Shown piece after piece: positions 49,769 to 61,051 of a stretch of DNA of 64,000 bases. The translations under genes and the position numbers were made by a program. Below the pieces are notes generated by a model. It saw only the letters and a list, made by a program, of their open reading frames with translations, ran no database searches and was not told the origin of the DNA. Position 1 is the first letter of the stretch. Each line of letters starts with the position of its first letter. This stretch comes from Rhodosporidiobolus odoratus (Eukaryota; Basidiomycota; Microbotryomycetes; Sporidiobolales; Sporidiobolaceae), in assembly GCA_034387635.1 (NCBI GenBank), contig JAOANU010000004.1:1426001-1490000 (forward strand), read 5' to 3'.

Positions 49769-50269
49769 GCTTATGAATCAACTACATCAGAGGGGCTCTG
49801 CTAGGGGTGGGGTAACCCGTCCCTGCAAAGGCATAGAGCTGCATCTCATCCCCTGCCACCTTATAGATGGGTCTAGGGAGCCGTCAGAGTGTACCCATGC
49901 GTCTGCTGGTTCCTCCAGCGAGACCCGTCGATATTGCTTGACCTTCTCAACTCGCCTTCGCTGACTGGCGCTTACACATCCTGTGCGCCTTCAGCTCGAA
50001 AAGTGAGACTTGAGCTCTTCCGAGCCAGAATCGCCAGATGTTCAGCCACCAAAAGCGAGATCTGCCTGGCGTTTTTGCGGACCACAGCAATCATAACTGT
50101 CAAGGAGTGCCTCTCTTACATGCTACCGCTCTTCTCCTACTCCACCTGACGTGAAACTCCAGCCGAACTTGTCTACTGACTGCAGGTTATATCGACCTAC
50201 GCCCACTTCCCAAGGACCGACTGCAAAGAATCAAAGAGAGAGGCAATTTTGTCAGTCTTGTCGGTGCAG
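49769..50269. other. Intergenic holding repeat R1
   Basis: Lies between family copy A and the ZIP stop. It is largely occupied by direct repeat R1 (49938-50150). Confidence 0.5.
49938..50150 (+). repeat. Direct repeat R1 flanking the ZIP gene
   Basis: Begins TTGACCTTCTCAACTCGCCTT and ends CTCTTCTCCTACTCCACCTGA. It is related to R2 (52668-52805), from which it differs by an extra block of about 85 bp after TTCGCTG. Shared stretches include TTGCGGACCACAGCA and ATGCTACCGCTCTTC. It carries the recurring word at 49940-49950. Confidence 0.75.
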
Positions 50270-52356
50270 CTACGGCATGAATGAACCGCTCACCATGCAC
50301 AAAGAGCCCGACAGAAGGCAGAACATGGCAGCCAATACCCGGGGCCAACGAGCTGTCGCCAAGTGGCCATGCATGAACTGGACAAGGAAAATGGAAAATA
50401 TCGAGTAAGCCTGCGTGTATTTCTGTACGAAGCGAGGGGAGCGAGCTGAACATACGTCGTGGTACAGCATCTCGACCAGACCGGCGTAGATGAGTATGCC
50501 CGCGCTAATTGAGTCGAGCACCCCAATGGAAAGCAAAGCCGCGCCTGAGTTGGGGTTGTAGGACGAGTGCACCGCGATTCCAATTGCGACCCCGATGGGC
50601 GTAATGAGCTGCGGTATACCATGAGAGGTGATCAGCGCAGGACTGGGGAAGGCAGAGAGAAGGTATCGCACAGTAAAAGCGCCGGCCATGACCCATTTCT
50701 TCCAAGCAAACCCAACAGGCCAAATCAGCTGCCCGACGCGGCTCCCAAGCGACAGACCCTCAAAGAACTGGTGGAAGACGACGGCTATGAAAAGCGGCTT
50801 CCATTGGTCGCCGCCAGAGGCGCCTAGACTGACACCTATCATGATCCTGTTTGACCCCATGAAGTGCGAAAGAAGGTCAACGTACGCTGGCTGCCACCCG
50901 AGATCAGTACGAGGACATTTACGAGTGGAAGATGATACCCGCCTCGAGTATCAATACGTCAAAGTGAGCTTGCGGCGAAGAAAAATCGGTGTGCTCGTTT
51001 GGCGTCGGTCCATGAGAGTGACCGAAAGCCTCGTTTGATTTGCTATGTGGGGAACGAGTCAGTACATACATAGAAGACGAGTCGATGAAGTGTGTAGCAC
51101 TCACGTGGCACTACGCGGAGTACTAGCGCCGTCGGCATCGGCGAGAAAAGCGGCGGCGGTACGATTGTTGCCCCGGCTCTTCAGCCACCGCATGACAAAG
51201 AAGTCGACCGCGAATACAACGTAGCTGCAGAGGAGGTCACTGTGAGGTAAGGCTCAGTACTAGGAGGCAGCAGCACGCACGTTCCTGCCATGCTGATTGC
51301 AGCGGCAGCTGGCTCGAAAGCCAGCTCACCCAAGCAGGCATTACCGAACATGACAAAAGCGTGGTAAAGCAGGTGTACAAAGGCGGTGCTGATGATGACA
51401 CCTGTGCCACTTCGGGTAGAAGAGCGGGAACGGTCAGAAAGTAAGGAATCAGCGTCGAAAGAAAAGTAGAACATACAAGTGTTTTGCGGCGAAAAAAAGA
51501 TTGCCGAAGAACGCCTTTGACATGTAGGAAGACGAAACTAGCGGAAGCGTAACGCCGAAGAAGGACGAAAGCAGGACAATGCTACCGAACTCAAAGTCAG
51601 CATGCTGGATATTTTGGAGGAGAAGTGGATCCGGCGTACAAGAGCGCAACGATGTGCAGATCCAGGTTGTAGCTGCCTAGGTCGATGTTGTTGCACTGTC
51701 CAGAGCTGGAAATAGGGCCAAACGCATCAATAGGAAAAGGGGACGAGACGGAAGGAACATCGCACCAGTCACCGTGAGTGTGCCCGCCGTGCACGATACA
51801 CTGTCAGAAAGGACGGTGTAAGTCTTACCGTGCATGCCGTACCGCTAGCAGAAACAGGAACGATGGAGACACATGGCAGGATGGGCAGAACAGGCTGATA
51901 AGCTGATAAGCGGGAAAGGTGACTTGCCGTGCTGTCCGAGGCTGCCTCGCTCGCCGACGTTTCACATACCCATACGCTATCCGTGAGCTCGCACAAGGAG
52001 CCATCGTCACAGTCCCAGTGGTCGAGGTGCGAAGTGCAGGTTCGTCCCGGTGGTCCGCCACTCGAAGACTGCGCTTCTTCGACTGCAGTTCCGCCCACAC
52101 AGTCAAAGTGCGATACGGACTGTTCCCAGGTACAGAATGCGCCGTTAGAGCAAAGGAAGGTGTCGGTCTGCGGGGCGGGTACTCGTGAGTGCGCTAATCC
52201 AGTGAGGAAAAGAGGAAAGAAACTGACCCCACTTGAGCTGCACACGCCTTGTCCTACTGGACCTCCCACTAACGAGCCTTCCACGTGCTCTTCTTGCGCT
52301 AGTACAGCTTGTGCAACGCACAGCAGCACCAGCAGAACACTCGAGGCGATGCGCAT
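50270..52356 (-). CDS. ZIP-family metal transporter with Cys/His-rich ectodomain
   Basis: Plasma-membrane ZIP (SLC39) importer, most likely for zinc or iron. ATG 52356 gives a signal peptide (MRIASSVLLVLLCVAQAVLA). An extracellular Cys-rich segment with repeated C-x-(N/D)-G-x-x-C units follows (CSNGAFCTWEQ, DCDDGSLCELTD), then CIVHGGHTHGDWC. TM1 follows YNLDLHIVALL. The TM4/TM5 signatures are GTGVIISTAFVHLLYHAF and FIAVVFHQFFEGLSLGSRVG, with the metal-binding His and Glu. The long cytosolic loop holds His (FGHSHGPTPNEH). The end reads ITPIGVAIGIAVHSSYNPNS, then ILIYAGLVEMLYHD and LLSGSLCMV. One intron (51927-51801) uses a GC donor. The gene lies between direct repeats R1 and R2 and is divergent from the BIM1-like gene. 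Confidence 0.93.
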
Positions 52357-52822
52357 GGTAGCTGAATGAAGATCCGGTAGGGCGCGGGATAGGACGTCGT
52401 TTGCGCCAGAACACGACCTTCAGTAAGCTCAACCTTTGGGGTCCTCGTCCGTGGGAGCGACCCAGAAGTAGATGCTTGGGTGTGTCTGCCAAGAAAGAAA
52501 AGCAGAAAAGCGCCGCGAGTCAAAACATCCTCCCAGTTGGAGTGAATAGCGCCTCCCGCCTGATACCGACTGGAAGGGACACGCTTACGCTATCTTGCAG
52601 TATTGCAGAGCTCTGCAGCGCCCTACGGATGGGTATCATTGGCTAATCTCTTCAGTTTTTGCGCTGGACGACCTTCTCAACTCGCTTTCGCTGGCAAAAC
52701 CTATGCTTGCTTGGCGTTTTCGCGGACCACAGCAGTCACGGCTGTCGCAAAAAGAGTGCATGTTCTGCATGCTGCCTCTTTTCCTCTATCCTACTCCACT
52801 TGAGCAGCTACCTAGCCACATC
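52357..52822. promoter_or_regulatory. Divergent promoter region, ZIP / BIM1-like pair
   Basis: 466 bp between start codons. It holds ACCTT-type words near 52420 (GACCTTCAGTAAGC, CAACCTTTGGGG), which are half-sites of the ascomycete Zap1 element but not a full palindrome. It also contains repeat R2 with its GACCTTCTCAA. Metal control is inferred. Confidence 0.55.
52668..52805 (+). repeat. Direct repeat R2, upstream of the BIM1-like gene
   Basis: Begins CGACCTTCTCAACTCGCTTTC and ends TCCTCTATCCTACTCCACTTGA, 18 bp before the BIM1-like ATG. It is the counterpart of R1 on the far side of the ZIP gene, in the same orientation. It carries the recurring word at 52670-52680. Confidence 0.75.
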
Positions 52823-53940
52823 ATGTCCACTTTTTCGCGCCTCGCCGTTTGCTGCGCACTTTTCTCGTGCGCTCTCGCACACCTCGACATCAACTACCCC
52901 GTCGTACGTTGCACCTCCCACTCGAGACTGCATGGACGCTGTGCTGACGACTTTCATCCAGTCATCGTGGACTCACTCGGAAGAACAGCAAGAAGAAGGC
53001 GGGGTGTGCGGCGGCGGTACTCGCAGTCAAGCGGTTGCCTGGGGTACAGAGAACGCTTTCTTGAGCTTATCTGGGGACGAGGGCCATACCGGTGCGTCTT
53101 CCGCCGCCGTTCTAGTCCGAGACTAGCTTCTGACAGATCCTTTTAGTCCGTGTCCTCATGGTGTCGTCGAACTCGAGCAATGCCGATACCGAAATCTCCG
53201 GCTCTTCGAGCTTTGTAAGTCTGCTGTGCGGATGTACGACCTGACAGAAAGCGCTGATCACGTCTACGCCCGACGTAGCCCCTTACCCTCGTGCAGAACA
53301 CTACCTTTCCTTCTTCCGGCAACCTCTGCCTGCCCCTTACGCTTCCGGCGGACTACATAGTGGGCAGTAAAGCTACCCTATATGTCGAGGCCAGCGGAGA
53401 CGGAGAGACCGTGTCTTCGTGTGCCGGCAAGTCCTGCTGCTTTTCCTTTTCCAGGTGATCTGACAATGACATACGGCTTCTCTACGCAGAGGTGCTGCTT
53501 GTGCCCGCCGATACCAGTGTAACCGTCGTAGTTGAGCACGATGCGCCAATCGTCAATCCTGCTACGGGAGGAAACTACACCTGTTTGCCTTGTCTTCTCA
53601 TTCTGCTCTGCAAGTCCTCTCGAACTAACCCTTTGCCCCTACAGCTTACGACTACTACTGCTCAAACTCTACTATACCCGCCCTCGAGAGTTGCAGCTGC
53701 CATTGCCACGGCGATCACGAGCACTGCGACGAGTCCTGTTCCGCAGAGCGAGTTCAAGCGGCAGCTGAAGAGTGCGCCGCTGTGGCCGGCGGATCGGCTG
53801 ACGCGAGCGCGAGTGGTCCGAGTGCCACAGGGTCGATTGGAGGAACGCAGGATTCCGGAGACTCGAGCGGCGCTGGTGTGCTGAGTTTGTCAGGCGGAGC
53901 GGTGGTTCTGGCTGCGGTGGGCGCGGTGATCATGGCGTAG
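52823..53940 (+). CDS. Secreted GPI-anchored BIM1/X325-like copper-binding protein
   Basis: LPMO-like (X325) extracellular protein; relatives such as Cryptococcus Bim1 bind copper through an N-terminal histidine brace and aid metal uptake. ATG 52823 encodes a 19-residue signal peptide (MSTFSRLAVCCALFSCALA), so His20 becomes the mature N-terminus: HLDINYP, the family's hallmark. The domain continues WTHSEEQQEEGGVCGGG, VRVLMVSSNSSNADTEISGS, GNLCLPLTLPADYIVGSKAT and GETVSSCAEVLLVPADTSVT. It ends with GGNYT joined to YDYYCSNST. A His/Cys cluster (CSCHCHGDHEHCDESC), a Ser/Gly spacer and a hydrophobic C-terminus (LSLSGGAVVLAAVGAVIMA) follow, typical of a GPI signal. One intron (from 53427) uses a GC donor. 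The neighbour ZIP transporter suggests delivery of metal to an importer. Confidence 0.85.
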
Positions 53941-54225
53941 GGTTTCTGGGTTGAGAGAAGGAAGGTCAGTCGTATCAGCATGCAACTGCATGTCGTGAAC
54001 GGAGACATAGCTGGTCAGCGGGTCAGGAGCCACACTTTCGGCGGTCGAGAGAGAGAGCGAGTGAAAAGAGGTTGATGGGTGTTCTGAGTCGAGCCTGTCC
54101 CAGACTCGCACGCTGGACATGACTGTTGAACAAGAGGTCTTCAAGCATCCGCGCCGAACCCTGATGCCTCGATGACCAACACACAGAGCAGAACCTCCTC
54201 ATTGCCCCTCGGGTCGTCACACCAA

Positions 54226-57200
54226 CTACACCTCCATCTCCTCAACCCACTCAACCCTCCCCCAACCCCCCGCTCCTCCAATGGCCAACAACCCCGCCCT
54301 CTCCAAAGCAGGATGCCAAGTCGCCTTCAAGATGGCCTGAGCTTCTGGCCAAGCTGGGGTTCGCAGTTCTTCTTCGTCGAGTTGGGAATCGATCGTTTTT
54401 TGTTTTTGTTTCAGAGAGATGAAGTTGGTGGGGTCGAGGGCTTGTCGATACTGTGTTTTTTTGGAGGGCGAAGAAGCGGAAATGGGCGAGGAGGCAGGGA
54501 AATGGAGGTAGAGGATAGTAGCAGAGCAAGGGACGAGAAGCGAGAGAGCCGCGAATCACGAAGATGAGCACGCTGTCCGGACATGACTCCACACAAGGAA
54601 AAGGAGATGAGAAAGAGAAGAGTAAAGGGCGCACCTCAACATCCAACCCCTCCCACACCCTGATCCCCTCCCTCTCGCCTGCTCCTCCCCCCTCTTGTCC
54701 ATCCTCACCTCCCTTCTCCCCCTCCCTATTCCGATTGATCTCGACCCTGCACAATTTTTGCGTAAAATGGCCCCGGACCCTCCTCTTCCTCATAGCTCTC
54801 ATCCCATTCGTAAGACTAGCGGACCCATCCGTCGAAGTCGAGATGATGAATGGGTGATGAGGTGAAGTGGCGATAGACTGCGTTGGGAGCGAGTAGCGCA
54901 TCGTCAGCTCCCCGTAAGACGTCATACGAGAGAGCGCAAGAGAGAGAGAAAGACCCAAACCCAAATCGAAAGAGGGACTCAGCTCACCAATACAGCCCCG
55001 CGGTGAGGGGCAATCCTCTTAACACTTCCCATGTCTCCCGGTTTGAGATACAACGCTTTGACGCGGTCGTCCGAGTCGGAGATGTAGACACATCCGGTGT
55101 GAGGGCAGAAAGCGACGGCATAGGAGGGAGCTGCGCGAGCGAGAAGGCGTCAAGTCAAAAGTGCGACGTCTTCGAGCGAAGCAGAGAACGGCAAGATGCA
55201 AGAGGCGAAAGCCAGAAGGGAAGAAAGAGGGAGAGAAAGAAGACGAACATCGCTCATGATCCAGAACGACCGCGCCGCCCATCCCAGCCGGGTTTCGTAG
55301 GTCGCTGAGTACGGTACTACCATCGTAGCCGGTACTTACGAGACCAGTCGGTTCGGCATCATGATCGTAGTCTTTGGCGGATTCGGGGAAAGAAATGGAT
55401 GGAGGGGGAGTGGGGACGAAGGTAAGGGAGCGGATGACGGAAGAGTGAGCGGGGAAGTAGTGAGTTGGACGGGGAGGGGGATCTGTAACATCACAATGCG
55501 AGGAAGCGAAGAAAAGGTCAGTCAGTCAGGTCTTTTCTAGTGGAACAAGCCTTCGAGGCAAGTTATCGAGACGGACCTGATTCCTTCCACGCCGATTCAA
55601 AAGCAGCTGCAACGTCCCAGACTGCGATCCAGCCATTGCTACACCCTCCTGCAATGGTTCGATGTGACGCCCAGGAGAGGGAGAAAAGGGACGTATTGGG
55701 TAGGCGAAGCTTGAGAAGCGGTGTGGTCGTGACTGTTGCCAGCGAGGGAGAGACAGCGCGGACAGCAGAGCAAGGATTGTGAGCCCGGCAAGGTAGGAAA
55801 ACGCAACTAAGGTCGTCAGGACCTTTCTGTAGAAGAAGGTGATAGCTCGCTCTCGAAAGCAGCACATACCGAATACCTTCTTTCCTTCCCCCTTCCCCAA
55901 CCTCTTCCTCTCCTCCCTCGGTCTCGGAACCTCAAACAAAGCAATACTCCCGTCCCTGAATACCCCGGCCAAAATTCCCAACCTCCCCTTTTCCTCCCCC
56001 TCCCCCTCCCCCTCTTGCGCTTTCTGATCGATATCCATCGCATCCTGTAGCGAAATTGGCGGATCTTCAAGTCCTCCCTTCTTCTCCTCCCTCTTCCCAG
56101 TACCTCCGAATGGGCACCACTGCAAATCCCAAGCATCTCCTTCTCGTCCCTCTCCAATAACAAGTCCCATCTCGAACCTCATTCCCCTGATTTCCTTGCT
56201 CGGTTCCGAGTCTTCCGCCATCGCACCCTCCGGAAGAGTCGTCTCGATCGACAACTCTTCCTCGACGTTGCCGGAGGAAGGAAGGTTTAGAGACCATATT
56301 TGGATCATTGTTCCGGGAAGTGGAGGGGTCGGGAGTGTATCGCCGGTAGAGGCAGACGTAGAGGAAGATGAGAAGAGATGACCGTGAAATGCGGGACTGG
56401 CAGCAAGAGCGGGGGAGAAGGGAGAAGGGGTGTGTTGCAGGGGTGAATCGAGGGTCGTGAGGGTCGAAAGGGCGAGATATTCTGCAATGTAAACGAGATG
56501 AGACAAGGTGATCCGTTGATTCGAGAACGTAGAGCGGGAGAGGAAGAAATCGTGGGAGCGAACCTTCCTTGACCCCTCCCTTCTGAGCAGATCGCGGTCG
56601 AGGTGCCCAAGCGAGTGAGTTGACGGGCCCACCGGCATTGAAGATATGGGCAGGCTTGCGAGGATAGTACGCATCTGTGTTTGCGAGCGAAAGAAACAGG
56701 AGATTCAGCATCTAGGCTCGGCCGCGCAAACGAGGAGACAAAGACTTGACTTACCCATTTGAACCGCTTCAAACCTTTCCAACTCTACCTTGGCTTCTTC
56801 TCGTTCCTGCTCTTGGTCCTCCACGCCTTTTATACCTCCAAGGAGGAGAGTCAATCTCCCCTGAAGTCCGGATTCTACGGAACCTGCAGCGCCCGAGCCA
56901 GTGCCATTAGCGGTAGCAGCGGAACCTGAGGCGATAGGGAGGTCTTCCTCGTCTTCGACGACCGCGTCTGCTTGTACTTGCGACGAAGAAAGGCCGAGAG
57001 CGGTTTGGGCGATGGAGGAACCGGGCAGAGGTGCCGAGATTGAGAAAGGCTCGGACGGCTGGTAGAGGGATGGGAGTTGTCGTGGCATTGAGCGGTAGAG
57101 ATCGCTAATTGACGCCACAGAAAAACGTCAGGAGGTTGCAGTCGTTGGAGGTCGACTGAGAGAGCTTGAACGTACGCCTCGGTAACCTCTTCCCCCTCTT

Positions 57201-58200
57201 TCCCTTCGATGCCCTCGTACCATCCTCCCCATTTCTCCGCCTCTCTCCACACCGTACCCTGCTCCTCATCGCCATCGCCTTGAGCGACCTTGACCCATCT
57301 GCCAGGCGCCCATGCCAAATCCCGCGCAGATCCTCTCCCAGGCCCCAAGAAAGGGTGGCCCGTCCAATGCTCCATCTCCCTCCCAGCCTGCGCATCGCTG
57401 GTCCCCACTTCTCCTTCACTCTTCTCTTTACCTTTACCCTTGTCCTGCTTCTTCCCTACTCTCCCAGCTCCATAGAGAACCTGTTCGGCCCCCGCAAGCC
57501 CGCCTCTCCCCTTGCTAAACACCATAGAAGGAAGCGCGGTCGCCAGAGGTCCACACGAGGGGTATTGAGTATCCCAACCACTTTCGGGCCAGTTGCGGGG
57601 AGGACAGGCTCGAGTGGGGGGATCCCTGCCGGGTCGATTGGGTCGAGCGGCAGAGGATGAAGGGGCAAAGACGACTTCTTCCCTTTTTCTCCCTCCGCCC
57701 CCGCCCCCTCCTCCTCTACCTCTGCCCCCGCCTCCTCGCCCTCGTCGATTGTATCCCCTCGAAGAAGTCGCAAACGGCATGGGCTCGTCCTCTGATTCGG
57801 CGATTGAACCAGAAAGATCACTGTCCCTGCCTCCTCCCTCGCCTTGTCCATCCGAAGCCGAAGCATCATCGTCGTCCTCCTCAGTCCCCGCATGATCCGA
57901 CTCGCTTGTAGAGTGGTTGCCAGCGTCGAACTCGGACCCGGATGAACCGGAGGGGATGTACATTGCCCTTGTTTTCTTACGTTTCTTCTTCTTCTTGTCG
58001 TCTTTGATGCTCTTGCTCGACGGTGAGGAGGCCTTCCCCTTACCGGTATCAGCATTGGGTGCGCTTGTCGAGGGCTGCGGCTGGTCATGGTCGTCGTCGT
58101 CGGAGGAATTGGAGGAATCGCTGGAGGAGAGGGGAGGTTTCATGAATTGACTATAGTCGAACGGGGCGGCGGTAGAGCGGCGTGGTCGGAGTGGTGCCAT
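54226..58200 (-). CDS. TFC6: TFIIIC WD40 subunit, TFC6/Sfc6-like
   Basis: WD40 subunit of the RNA polymerase III factor TFIIIC (B-box-binding tau-B side). It starts MAPLRPRRSTAAPFDYSQFM with a long acidic/basic disordered N-arm and an RGG-like run (YNRRGRGGGGRGRGGGGGGG). The WD40 part follows: PAHIFNAGGPVNSLAWAPRP, EEYLALSTLTTLDSPL, PGTMIQIWSLNL, GDAWDLQWCPFGGTGKREEK, LGILAGVFRDGSIALFEVPR, SLFSLSWASHRTIAGGCSNG with WIAVWDVAAAF, GLVSTGYDGSTVLSDLRNP, CVYISDSDDRVKALYLKPGD and TSPHHPFIISTSTDGSASLT. The C-terminus, ATWHPALERAGLLAIGGAGG, matches the family ending. Many introns interrupt it. Alternative explanations are weak; the blade order and start motif fit fungal TFC6. Confidence 0.82.
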
Positions 58201-59086
58201 GTCTGCTAGCGTTTATTTGATGTTACAGGCCGAATCTGGAGAATACCCTGACAATAGAGTGAAGGAGTAACAAGATGGAGCATATTGAGACGTCGATCGT
58301 TGATAGCTCCTTACCTCGCACTCTGACGGCTTAGAATTGCCTGGCGTCTGCTCCTGACACTACTACAGATAATCTACACCTATAACGCATGCCCCACCAG
58401 ACAGTCGACGTTCTTTACACCTTCATCAGTTCCAGCAAACACGATCGGTTGATCAACGCTGCAACCACCCTGAACAGCCAGTACAGCACTTGCAGCACCA
58501 GGGAGAGGTATCGAAGGATGAGCAGAGCAGAGTCCCTGGTCGGTCCGGCGATGTCAGCAGCACGTTGTCCTCGAAGGTGCTGTCAAAGTGCTGATCCACT
58601 TGCCATTCGCCTCGTTCTGTCCAAGCGTGGCCTGAAGCTGAGACGAGTCATAACAAGCGGTGGGTATGCGGCTAGTAGCTGCCTGACCACCCACGATGGC
58701 CGGCCTTCAAATTCTCAAGCTTCACCTGACCGTCCGGCTCCCTCCTACCACGGCACGACGGCCAGATTTGATGGCCACTTGTCTTTCTCCCTTTTCTCGC
58801 CCGACACCTCGCTATGCTGCCGTATCGAGCTCGAGCTGCGGTCAAGATGCAGGCGAGAAAGACCGGATCAATCGAACAAGATATGCAAGGACGTGACGGT
58901 CTGAGGAAACCCCTAACCGCACGGGTCGGACCCAAGTCTATCTCAGTCGACAAGTTGCCGCAAACCCTTTGCAGAGTGCGTAGTCCGGACGTCGACGCGA
59001 GTTGAGGGTAACGTAGCAAGCTTGCAGTGACTTGCTCACATGGTTCCCTAGATCCACCCAGGTCGAGCTTGTGCCCGTCGTACCTC
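58201..59086. other. Intergenic, no supported gene
   Basis: Upstream of TFC6 and downstream of ARP4. A 171-codon plus frame (58389..58904) has no motif and mixed composition. It presumably holds the TFC6 promoter and the ARP4 3' UTR. Confidence 0.4.
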
Positions 59087-61051
59087 CTATTTCGACCTTC
59101 TGTGCACGACCGATGCGCCCACTTCCTGGTACTCGTCTTTGCCGATCCAGAGCTGCAGTGAGAAGGCGAGCGGAAAGAGGTTCCCGGGGATAGGTTGGAG
59201 TCAGCCCAGCGGTTTCGGCACATTGCGGCCTGGCACAGAGAGCTTCAAATAAGGGAGACGGAGGAAGACGGAAGCGCACCTGGTGGAATGTTCCGAGTGA
59301 GGCGAGGATCGATCCGCCCAGCCAGGAGGAGTGGCACCGTTCTGCCGCAGTAGAAGCAGCATCTGCGGTAAGATACGAAGCGACATACGCCGGCGTAGGC
59401 TTCGTAAGTACCGCAACGCCACGAACAACGTCACTGCACAAAGAGGGAAACCCAACATACGAATCTTGACCTTCATACTCGGCGCGAACAACTGCAACTC
59501 ATTCTGCAATCGGTCCACGAAGCCCGTGAGCAAGGTCGTTCCTCCAGTAACGACAACGTTTCCAAGGAGGGTTGCTTGTAGGTCGGGATCGATTTGAACG
59601 AGCGAGGAGCGGATGAGGGCGATAAGACCTTGTAGGTCGGAGTAAGGTTTCGACGGAATCGTTGAGGCTGAGGGCGGGAGGGGGCGAGCAGCAATCTGAA
59701 TATGTAAGGAGGAGAACGCAGCTCGTCAGTGGCTGTAAGCCGCATCGAGCCTCGAGGGGGGAAGAAGAGGAAGAGGGAAGAGCGTACCTCCTTCGGCAGA
59801 AATCGACCGGGGTCAAAGAGCACCTCCGGTGCCGCCAGCCTCTGCAGCCCAACGTAGGTGTTGAAGCCGTCCGGAAACTCGAAAGGTCGCGTTGGCTTTC
59901 CCTGAGCAGCGGTGTCGTTCCAGTTCGGCGCGAGGACTTCGCAAGTAGACTCTTTGAGCTCGTGCATGACTCGCATTTGCTCCAAGTTGTGGTAAGAGGG
60001 GGTGGTTTGTGAGGAAGGTGAGGTGGGGAGGCGGTCCTCGCTGCGAGATCGGATAAGCATAGTGAGCCTCGGCAACCATGTTAGGTACAAGAAGGCACGA
60101 GACTGACCGGAGGACGGCCTTCGAGGGCTGATTGGGCTCGACAGCTTCTTTCGTCTTAACAAGGTAATGCGGCGCGATGGTTATGGGAGGTTGAGCGTTT
60201 TGTAGGGTAGAAAGGAGGATTTCGGACAGAAGGGCGCCGCCGGTTGGCTGTTTTTGAATGGCTTCAGGATATGAGTGGGGTCAATATCGACTAGATGAAG
60301 CCAAAGAGCGACAAGAAACACCTTTTCGCAGAACAAAGCCATCGTATATCGGTGTCACCGTCGCGAGTTCTTCTCCGATGTCGATAATCAGCGCCGAGCC
60401 CTTACCAGCGGCGAAGCTATCGTGAAGATAAGATGGAAGAGAGTATGCTTGTCAGTACTATGCACGGGGCCGGGGTACGGCTCGAAAAAAAGTAGAAAGC
60501 AACGCACGCGCTCATCACCGCTTTGTCCACAGCATAATACGCCGGCGTTTGCCATTTCTCAAAAGCCAACTCAGCCATCTTCTCCTTGTTCTCTTTCGGA
60601 TTCCAGCTTGGCTCCGTTGCCAAGAACGGGTACTCCTCCAGGCTTTTCATCCGCATCCGATCAGTGAACGCATGTTCGATAGCCCGTTCTGCGGCATCCC
60701 AGTCGGTTACGATACCGTCGGAGACGAAAGAGTGCACGGTAGCGTTTGGTCGATAGAGATGGATTGCGTTGCCGTGTATATGTGAAGGTGAAGAGGATGG
60801 ATCCGATGAGGGGATGGAGACGTAGGGAGAGGGGAAGACGCATTTGGGCGAGTCCTCGCCGGCGTACCTGTACGATGAGCGTGTCAGTACGAAGTACGCG
60901 CGGCTCTTGGGGCTCTGACGGTAGCGTTGAGGTGAACAAAGCAATGAGACTGAGCGAAAACAGAAACTCACCCAGCACGTACTGAAGAGCTGCCGATGTC
61001 AAGGACGACTGCACCGACCTCATCTCCACCATACTGCACGGGTGGGACCAT
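59087..61051 (-). CDS. ARP4: Actin-related protein 4 (chromatin remodelling)
   Basis: Nuclear actin-fold subunit shared by NuA4, SWR1 and INO80 (known). It starts MVPPVQYGGDEVGAVVLDIG, SSSVRAGYAGEDSPKCVFPS. Then come VHSFVSDGIVTDWDAAERAI, YPFLATEPSWNPKENKEKMA, ELAFEKWQTPAYYAVDKAVM, GSALIIDIGEELATVTPIYD, YHNLEQMRVMHELKESTCEV, ATLLGNVVVTGGTTLLTGFV and [20 protein letters not shown]. It ends EVGASVVHRRSK, the Arp4-type terminus. Compared with canonical Arp4, the insertions after EVLAPNWNDTA are typical. The nucleotide-site motifs (DIGSSS, DIGEE, TGGTT) are partly degenerate relative to actin, as in this family. About eight exons; the stop is at 59087-59089. Confidence 0.93.

Noticed and set aside
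52410..52450. Zap1-type zinc-responsive element
   Set aside because: Only ACCTT half-sites are seen; the full ACCTTNAAGGT palindrome is absent.
58389..58904. 171-codon plus-strand frame between TFC6 and ARP4
   Set aside because: No motif, no intron signals and no neighbour context; probably chance in GC-rich DNA.
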